Shown here piece after piece: positions 62,201 to 64,000 of a stretch of DNA of 64,000 nucleotides. Below the pieces are notes generated by a model that saw nothing but the letters and a program-made list of their open reading frames with translations, did no database searches and was not told the DNA's origin. The position numbers and the translations under genes are program-made. The stretch is taken from assembly GCA_022828595.1 (NCBI GenBank), contig JAKGHH010000007.1, forward strand, positions 35,526,356 through 35,590,355. The letters run 5' to 3'. Each line of letters opens with the position of its first letter. Position 1 is the first letter of the stretch. This stretch comes from Nelumbo lutea (taxonomy: Eukaryota; Streptophyta; Magnoliopsida; Proteales; Nelumbonaceae).

Positions 62201-62260
62201 TCGGTTGATTAATACCTGTGGATGAATACGAGGTGGTTTAGTGGTCATCAAGTCCACGTC
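31200..62260 (-). CDS. NIN-like protein (NLP8/NLP9-like) transcription factor, spliced, 5' end outside window
   Basis: NLPs are nuclear transcription factors that bind nitrate-responsive elements and control nitrate-response genes. Four exons on the minus strand join 62216-62260, 61269-62027, 33790-33913 and 31200-32245. Together they give 1974 nt, i.e. 657 codons plus TAA, with GT/AG borders at every junction. Domain order is GAF-like region, RWP-RK (split between exons 3 and 4), then PB1, which is the NLP order. Segments such as [17 protein letters not shown] and [16 protein letters not shown] fit the NLP8/NLP9 branch better than NLP6/NLP7; this is from memory of the family, without an alignment. 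Full-length members are roughly 900-1000 aa, so about a third is missing past base 64000. No stop or frameshift is visible in any exon, so the gene is probably functional. The oddity is the 27,355-bp intron before the RWP-RK exon, filled with transposons. The alternative, two separate NLP fragments, is less likely because phases and domains are exactly complementary. Confidence 0.93.
32246..33789 (-). other. NLP last intron (1,544 bp)
   Basis: Lies between the two RWP-RK exons, donor GTAAGAC and acceptor TTGCTAG. Host-like sequence sits at the ends, and a decayed inverted-repeat element with a LINE-like tail occupies about 32728-33430. Confidence 0.88.
32728..33430. mobile_element. decayed hAT-like non-autonomous DNA element in the NLP last intron
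   Basis: The ends form an imperfect terminal inverted repeat. The left side reads GGGGCCATTTGACAACAGC and continues through a TTGCTTTGTCTTTTAG stretch. The reverse complement of the right side reads GAGGCCGTTAGATAACAGC and reaches the same TTGCTTTGTCTTTAAG, so about 60-70 bp are shared. GGGGCC-type ends suggest hAT-like MITEs. I could not fix a clean 8-bp target duplication. About 32885-33120 inside it looks like the 3' tail of a minus-strand LINE. Confidence 0.5.
33790..33913 (-). CDS. NLP exon encoding the N-terminal half of the RWP-RK domain
   Basis: Exon of 124 bp, missed by ORF lists because it is short. Minus-strand acceptor is ATCATAG, donor is GTAAGAC. It begins [14 protein letters not shown], a basic patch that usually opens the RWP-RK region. 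It continues [19 protein letters not shown], the first helix of the DNA-binding domain, and ends after SIG plus one base of a split valine codon. The remaining two bases of the valine open the next exon (VCPTTLKR). The upstream junction is phase 0 with the GAF exon (..SNEQ|ASNF..), separated by the giant intron. Confidence 0.93.
34521..34865. repeat. left copy of a 345-bp duplication flanking chromovirus F
   Basis: This host-intron/Helitron segment starts TTAATGACAATCTCTGC and ends GTGTGAATGAGGG. It recurs in direct orientation at 45289-45522, where about 111 bp are deleted. The two copies sit immediately outside the two LTRs of element F. Confidence 0.9.
34866..35233 (+). repeat. 5' LTR of chromovirus F
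   Basis: 368 bp, with CT-rich R-U5 and TATAAGTATTG near 35070 as a possible promoter core. Confidence 0.92.
35257..35862 (+). pseudogene. chromovirus F Gag, N-terminal part, cut by copia E
   Basis: The frame opens [19 protein letters not shown] just after the primer site. It carries the retrotransposon-Gag core ([57 protein letters not shown]), about 200 residues. It is interrupted after GLWEDIRI by copia E and resumes at 41321 with [18 protein letters not shown]. The frame here is otherwise open. Confidence 0.88.
35863..36195 (+). repeat. 5' LTR of copia E
   Basis: 333 bp, with a TATAAATAG box near 36035 as probable promoter. Confidence 0.92.
36500..37776 (+). pseudogene. copia E gag, broken
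   Basis: The N-terminal half is scattered over frames ([17 protein letters not shown], [18 protein letters not shown] near 36980). From 37180 the frame is open: [20 protein letters not shown], then a zinc knuckle [14 protein letters not shown] (37417-37458). It ends GKE and a TGA just before the protease. The order and the UBN2-type Gag are typical of plant copias. Confidence 0.8.
37765..38700 (+). pseudogene. copia E protease and integrase (protease dead)
   Basis: The protease core reads [12 protein letters not shown]: the catalytic D-S-G has become N-S-R by G-to-A changes. The frame is open from 37798 to 38700: pre-integrase [14 protein letters not shown]...CEGCELGKH, then the core [11 protein letters not shown] and [17 protein letters not shown], and [11 protein letters not shown]. 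It then shifts frame at about 38600 ([18 protein letters not shown] lies in another frame), so the integrase is not continuous. Confidence 0.85.
38701..40990 (+). pseudogene. copia E integrase end, RT and RNase H
   Basis: From 38771 the integrase C-terminal end is in pieces. RT opens in 39219-39992: [70 protein letters not shown], and ends in TAG. It continues at 40005 with [15 protein letters not shown], catalytic YVDD intact. A stop follows at 40257 and another near 40497. RNase H (40565-40993) has [29 protein letters not shown] and [14 protein letters not shown]. Few lesions remain, consistent with recent insertion. Confidence 0.87.
40991..41320 (+). repeat. 3' LTR of copia E
   Basis: 330 bp. 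The TATAAATAG box reads TATAGATAG here. Confidence 0.92.
41321..41997 (+). pseudogene. chromovirus F Gag C-terminus and protease
   Basis: Continues Gag ([21 protein letters not shown]) after the copia E insertion. It ends in a short frame at 41666, where a zinc knuckle would be expected (CYPRAP is all that is visible). An overlapping frame from 41656 carries the aspartic protease [20 protein letters not shown], with D-S-G intact. The frame stops at 41997 after LKIQG. Confidence 0.82.
41998..42895 (+). pseudogene. chromovirus F reverse transcriptase (catalytic residue lost)
   Basis: RT starts at about 42240 ([13 protein letters not shown]) and carries [23 protein letters not shown] at 42497-42499 falls where HHQIRVHPED is expected (CGA to TGA). 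The frame is open again with [18 protein letters not shown]. The catalytic motif reads [10 protein letters not shown], with an Asn codon at 42662-42664 replacing the first catalytic Asp (FFDD in active relatives). Both changes are C:G to T:A transitions. A frameshift near 42890 leads into the next block. Confidence 0.85.
42816..44300 (+). pseudogene. chromovirus F RNase H and integrase, 494 codons
   Basis: A long open block. RNase H has [47 protein letters not shown] and [11 protein letters not shown]. The integrase zinc finger reads H...H with CEICQQHK (CX2C). The catalytic core has [35 protein letters not shown] and [14 protein letters not shown], so the D,D,E residues appear present. A frameshift at about 44210-44300 separates it from the C-terminal domain. 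Confidence 0.9.
44192..44923 (+). pseudogene. chromovirus F integrase C-terminus with chromodomain-like tail
   Basis: After the frameshift, [21 protein letters not shown] and the GPY/F-type module ([21 protein letters not shown]) are readable to 44668. A second frameshift leads to [11 protein letters not shown] and a chromodomain-like segment, [18 protein letters not shown] (about 44800-44860). The tail ends next to the purine tract. A chromodomain is known to direct chromovirus insertion to heterochromatin marks. Confidence 0.85.
44925..45286 (+). repeat. 3' LTR of chromovirus F
   Basis: 362 bp. It differs from the 5' LTR by roughly a dozen substitutions and several small indels. Confidence 0.92.
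45289..45522. repeat. right copy of the duplication flanking chromovirus F
   Basis: Direct repeat of 34521-34865 with an internal deletion of about 111 bp at AATTTCATTT|AGGAAAAG. After GAATGAGGG the host sequence continues with TGTGGAAC, unlike the left copy, which runs into the LTR. Confidence 0.9.
45625..46066. repeat. long palindrome, two arms of about 210 bp
   Basis: Left arm 45625 to about 45838 is reverse-complementary to right arm about 45855-46066. TTTAAAATGC pairs with the end of the right arm, and CAAACTTTCAAAACGTGAC with GTCACGTTTTGAAAGTTTG. TCAAGAAAGTTGGGG and CCCCAACTTTCTTGA lie close to the centre. Identity looks above 80 percent by eye. It resembles a foldback or MULE-like MITE. 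No coding sequence. Confidence 0.9.
46100..47106. repeat. AT-rich dispersed duplication within the Helitron-like block
   Basis: 46100-46230 (CTCATTTAATTCTCTCTC...) recurs at about 47720-47840. 46575-46760 recurs in diverged form at 46850-47050 and 47850-48060. No gene. Confidence 0.6.
47228..47710 (+). mobile_element. 5'-truncated LINE tail with RNase H domain
   Basis: 483 bp ending in A9, flanked by TAGTAAT (47221-47227 and 47711-47717). The coding tail reads an L1-type C-terminal RNase [51 protein letters not shown], ending at a TGA at 47580. Upstream domains are absent, as expected for 5'-truncated target-primed insertions. It lies antisense to the NLP gene. Confidence 0.85.
48221..48640. 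repeat. tandem partial duplications and a CT microsatellite
   Basis: The phrase ATATCATAGTAATCCTGG recurs with a 168-bp period at 48221 and 48389. CCATCTCTAGCAAGAAAA recurs at about 48327, 48471 and 48571. A pure CT run lies at about 48540-48563. Confidence 0.85.
49019..49395 (+). mobile_element. 5'-truncated LINE tail
   Basis: 377 bp including a terminal A-run, flanked by AACCTTGGTTT (49008-49018 and 49396-49406). It encodes the end of an L1 RNase [18 protein letters not shown] and [15 protein letters not shown], then TAA. Same domain as 47228-47710 but a distinct copy. Confidence 0.87.
49673..49885. mobile_element. hAT-type MITE, 213 bp (same family as 11925-12885)
   Basis: Ends CATGGTTCAAA and TTTGATCCTTG, flanked by identical 8-mers TTCACAAT (49665-49672 and 49886-49893). 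Subterminal TATCGTATC-type motifs match the larger copy. It sits in the NLP giant intron. Confidence 0.85.
49894..50911. other. non-coding intron stretch with a 148-bp tandem duplication
   Basis: No gene. TATGGGATATTTTTCT recurs at 50195 and 50343, followed by about 145 bp of near-identical sequence (GAGGCAACCAGCNCAATTTTAAG). Confidence 0.8.
50912..51510 (-). mobile_element. 5'-truncated LINE with RNase H domain
   Basis: The poly(A) end lies at about 50912-50925 (reverse strand). Minus-strand reading gives an L1-type RNase [43 protein letters not shown] and WIPRSANS, with stops and a frameshift. It runs in the same sense as the NLP gene. Confidence 0.75.
52593..52885 (-). repeat. 3' LTR of copia D
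   Basis: Minus-strand CGTTAGCGTAGGGG...GAATTCTAACA. The first base has changed from T to C. The 3' LTR provides transcript-end signals in the same direction as the NLP gene. Confidence 0.93.
52893..55742 (-). pseudogene. copia D integrase, RT and RNase H
   Basis: In minus-strand order: pre-integrase [16 protein letters not shown] and [14 protein letters not shown] (55392-55742); integrase [10 protein letters not shown] and the later [22 protein letters not shown] (54237-55358). RT reads [20 protein letters not shown] then a TGA at 54237-54239 (CGA to TGA). RT continues [18 protein letters not shown] and [11 protein letters not shown] (53913-54149), then [13 protein letters not shown] with intact YVDD. 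RNase H is open for 281 codons (52893-53738) with [18 protein letters not shown] and [11 protein letters not shown]. Confidence 0.9.
55742..57181 (-). pseudogene. copia D gag and protease
   Basis: Gag opens at about 57157 ([18 protein letters not shown]) with the UBN2-type start [20 protein letters not shown] frameshift near 56870 leads to [19 protein letters not shown], then a stop near 56668. The next frame has [17 protein letters not shown], a Gly/Arg-rich stretch, and a CCHC knuckle [14 protein letters not shown] (about 56270-56310). The protease core reads [14 protein letters not shown] near 56010, with D-S-G changed to D-S-R. Gag-pol is nearly continuous, so the element is fairly young. 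Confidence 0.87.
57771..58065 (-). repeat. 5' LTR of copia D
   Basis: Minus-strand TGTTAGCGTAGGGG...GAATTCTAACA, 295 bp, with an AG-rich tract (plus-strand coordinates 57821-57880). Confidence 0.93.
58366..58499 (+). mobile_element. tRNA-derived SINE, 134 bp
   Basis: Flanked by TAATAATCAT on both sides (58356-58365 and 58500-58509) and ending in an A-rich tail before AGGG. Internal GGGATCAAATCCC matches an RNA polymerase III B box, and CTGGTTGGTAAGG is a plausible A box. It lies in the L1 remnant, which resumes in register after it. Confidence 0.82.
58740..58905 (+). mobile_element. Au-like tRNA-derived SINE
   Basis: Contains GGGTTCAAATCTTGGAAAC (B-box region), then CAGCCTCTCTATGTATC, CCCAGACCCCACATTGGC and GCCTCAATGCACTGGGTTGC, the order I recall for the Au SINE family. 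It is inserted in the L1 remnant. Target duplication not resolved. Confidence 0.7.
60101..60990. repeat. 252-bp tandem duplication split by a LINE tail
   Basis: CACCTAGNNTNTAGCC recurs at 60177 and 60773. After removing the LINE tail and one target copy the period is about 252 bp. Shared parts include GGAATTTAGGG-type and TATAGTGGTGTA phrases. The copies have diverged. Confidence 0.75.
60230..60562 (-). mobile_element. 5'-truncated LINE tail, RNase H end
   Basis: Flanked by CCTAGACAACC on both sides (60219-60229 and 60563-60573), poly(A) end at 60230 on the minus strand. It encodes [20 protein letters not shown] and [16 protein letters not shown], then a stop. It runs in the same sense as the NLP gene. 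Confidence 0.87.
61269..62027 (-). CDS. NLP exon encoding the GAF-like sensor region
   Basis: Exon of 759 bp (253 codons, phase 0 at both ends). Minus-strand borders are a TTTTGCAG acceptor and a CAG|GTTCTA donor. It encodes the NLP GAF-like domain: [17 protein letters not shown] near residue 20, the [20 protein letters not shown] block, [35 protein letters not shown], and [18 protein letters not shown] heptad-like [19 protein letters not shown] helix follows, then a low-complexity Ser/Lys/Asn linker ending [10 protein letters not shown]. In the family the region N-terminal to RWP-RK carries the transcriptional response to nitrate. The GAF fold in plant NLPs has not been shown to bind the classic GAF ligands. 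The exon is open along its full length. Confidence 0.93.
62216..62260 (-). CDS. NLP exon (45-bp mini-exon, [15 protein letters not shown])
   Basis: This 15-codon exon is too short for ordinary ORF finding. On the minus strand it is preceded by an acceptor ending TTTGCAG and followed by a donor GTATTA. It reads [18 protein letters not shown] proteins carry a V-D-L-R-T-T type stretch immediately before the GAF-like region, and the next exon continues with [17 protein letters not shown], as expected. Both ends are in phase 0. The intron on the downstream side is only 188 bp. Short exons like this are easily lost by gene predictors. Confidence 0.88.
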
Positions 62261-62518
62261 CTGCAAACAATGCTCAAAGTTAGGGTAAAGATCATAATCT
62301 TTCCTTCAACAATATATGTTTATGTACTACCAACATACATATTCTGTATGTATATGTATGTGATCTAATACAAATCTTGTTTCATTTACCCAAAAAAAAA
62401 TGTATATTTATGTGATCACATGTTTGAAGCAATAAAGCAAATTCACATTTGCAACATGTGATCTTCCTTGCATGAGAGCTAAAACAGCAGAAATACTAGA
62501 GGGAAATAAAAGAGAAGC

Positions 62519-63395
62519 AGTGCAGTTGAGAGAAGAAAGAAAGATAAGTAGAGGAAGAAGGAAAAGTGTTTCCGTTAGAGAGAAATCAAACTGAACTCCC
62601 CAACTATCAACCCTCTTTTGTTTATTCCCTAGTATTGAGTAAAATTACATATGTACCCTCATAAACAAAAGAAAAAATGAAGAGAAATTGTAAAATGACC
62701 AATCTGTCCTGCCACCTAACAACTCAAAAACTTCAACACTCCCCCTCAAGTTGGAGCATATATATCATAAAGCTCCAACTTTGTTACAAATGTTATCCAT
62801 CCTAGTACAGCTTAAGTTCTTGGTGAAGGGATCGGTTAGCTGATCTTTTGACTTGACATAAGGTGTAACAACATCACCACTTGTGACTTTCTCTCCCACA
62901 AAATGACAACCAACTTATATATACTTAGTCCTCTCATGAAAAAACAGATTAGAGGCAATATGTGTTGCTGCCTTTAGCCCAAGTAGATGGTGGGCCATAT
63001 AAATCTTAACAGAAATTAACTGTGTGCACTTCACAACTACAATGATTACATTCACAAACCTGTCCACGTCCACCACCATCCCTATCTCCTCTGCCACTAC
63101 CATGACCAACTCACATCCAACACCTCTCCTAGTCCCTCTACCATGTACACCTCTACCAGCACTACCTCCTCTAGTAACAACCAAGGGTAAACTCTCTGAC
63201 ATAGGTGTGTTCTCATTATGTGGATCAAAAGCTCTCCTAGTGCGGGAGAACACTTCAAAGAGGGAAGGAATGTCATTGTTGCCCAGAATTTGAGCACACA
63301 CTAGTTCAAACTCAGTCCTCAACCCTAAAAATTTGGCAACATCCAGATGTTCTCACTACTCCTATTGTACCTTCAAATCTGTAGACAAGGATTGG
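62519..63395 (-). mobile_element. internally deleted Ty1/copia element
   Basis: A 3' LTR (about 62519-62738, minus-strand start TGTTGAAGTTTTTGAG) follows a TTGAGGGGGAGTGTTG purine tract. Upstream are a short RNase H end (ATHIASNLFFHERTKYI, 62915-62960) and, directly fused, gag (LRTEFELVCAQILGNNDIP, FEVFSRTRRAF, 62970-63390). Protease, integrase and RT are gone. No 5' LTR is present: another LTR starts at 63399. Confidence 0.75.
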
Positions 63396-63398
63396 TTG

Positions 63399-64000
63399 TG
63401 TTAGACAGTTGTATGCCCTTAGCTTCAATCAGAAATATGTACAGTATGAATTTATTGTAAATGAATAAACTACACTTTTGATTCATGTTGCTGTGGTGTG
63501 TTTCTGTGTAATACCCTTAAACTGAACACCTAATGAGACTTGTGTTAGTTTAGAATGTTCACAGCCATTGGGTAAGTCTGGGGAGATTTATCCTGCCAAG
63601 GCTGACACCGGTGTGCTGCCAACTATTGGGATGGCTTGTCTCAGGTACTAGGGTGAGACCCAAAGCACATGTAGTGTAGGATTAATAGAATTTTTTAACC
63701 GGACCAGATTTCCAGAATTGCCCTGGACCTTGGAGATAGATGGGCAAAACTGGAAAGTTACACCTGACCCCTAGACTCGATTATGATACTACACTAGGTG
63801 TCGGATCGGGCTGTTTTTGATGTACCAATTAGTGAGATCCTTAGCGGGGGGTCAAAACCTGGGTATGTTGGGACAGTCCGAGAATTCATCTAAGTGGGTG
63901 ATCATAGTGACAGGATCAGCCCCTTTGTCAGACAAAGGTAATGATCGGGGATGCACTCTCTCTGATGGAAACCAAGACTGCCGGTGGCCGATTTCAATTG
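63399..64000 (+). repeat. start of an LTR of the same family as the left-end copia element
   Basis: Begins TGTTAGACAGTTGTATGCC after TTGGT. About 63806-64000 matches about 2585-2775 closely, including CAGTGAGATCCTTAGCGGG-type text. It continues past the window. It probably inserted into the gag of the deleted copia before it. Confidence 0.6.

Larger units (their letters stand above)
62261..64000 (-). other. NLP upstream intron (runs past the window end)
   Basis: No further NLP exon could be recognised upstream of 62260. The first 230 bp are AT-rich unique sequence. The rest is an internally deleted copia element and the start of another LTR. Confidence 0.6.

Overview
The window is nuclear DNA from a flowering plant. 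It carries a spliced NIN-like-protein (NLP) transcription-factor gene, and nearly everything else is layered transposable elements: Ty1/copia, Ty3/gypsy, L1-type LINEs, tRNA-derived SINEs, hAT-type MITEs and a Helitron-like stretch. No tRNA gene, rRNA gene, CRISPR array or prokaryotic feature was seen. The species cannot be named from the sequence.

The only intact host gene is on the minus strand. It reads 62216-62260, 61269-62027, 33790-33913, 31200-32245 and has a GAF-like sensor region, an RWP-RK DNA-binding domain and a C-terminal PB1 domain. The four exons join in frame into 657 codons plus a stop, with GT/AG borders. The 5' end lies beyond base 64000. The protein resembles the NLP8/NLP9 branch. 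The intron just before the RWP-RK domain is 27,355 bp long and has been expanded by nested transposons.

Layout. 1-4260: decayed copia element with a rearranged 3' end. 4262-7706: minus-strand Tat-like gypsy fragment (5' LTR plus gag). 7707-16740: non-coding, low-complexity sequence of Ogre/Tat LTR type, holding a solo LTR with its own MITE, a second MITE, tandem repeats and a hairpin. 16741-28720: three-deep copia nest; copia C is split by copia A (17048-27014), which is split by copia B (21247-25903). 28740-29760: gypsy gag remnant. 30900-62260: the NLP gene.

Inside the giant intron: chromovirus F (34866-45286), interrupted by copia E (35863-41320) and flanked by a 345-bp target duplication; a Helitron-like block (about 45490-48132) with a roughly 440-bp palindrome and a LINE tail; more LINE tails; a MITE; a decayed L1 (51607 to about 60100) split by copia D (52593-58065) and carrying two SINEs. 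The next intron upstream carries an internally deleted copia (62519-63395) and the start of an LTR (63399 on) of the same family as the one at 2584-2775.

All retroelement reading frames are broken by stops, frameshifts or lost catalytic residues, so none looks autonomous. The main biological question is how the NLP gene is transcribed and spliced across a transposon-filled intron.
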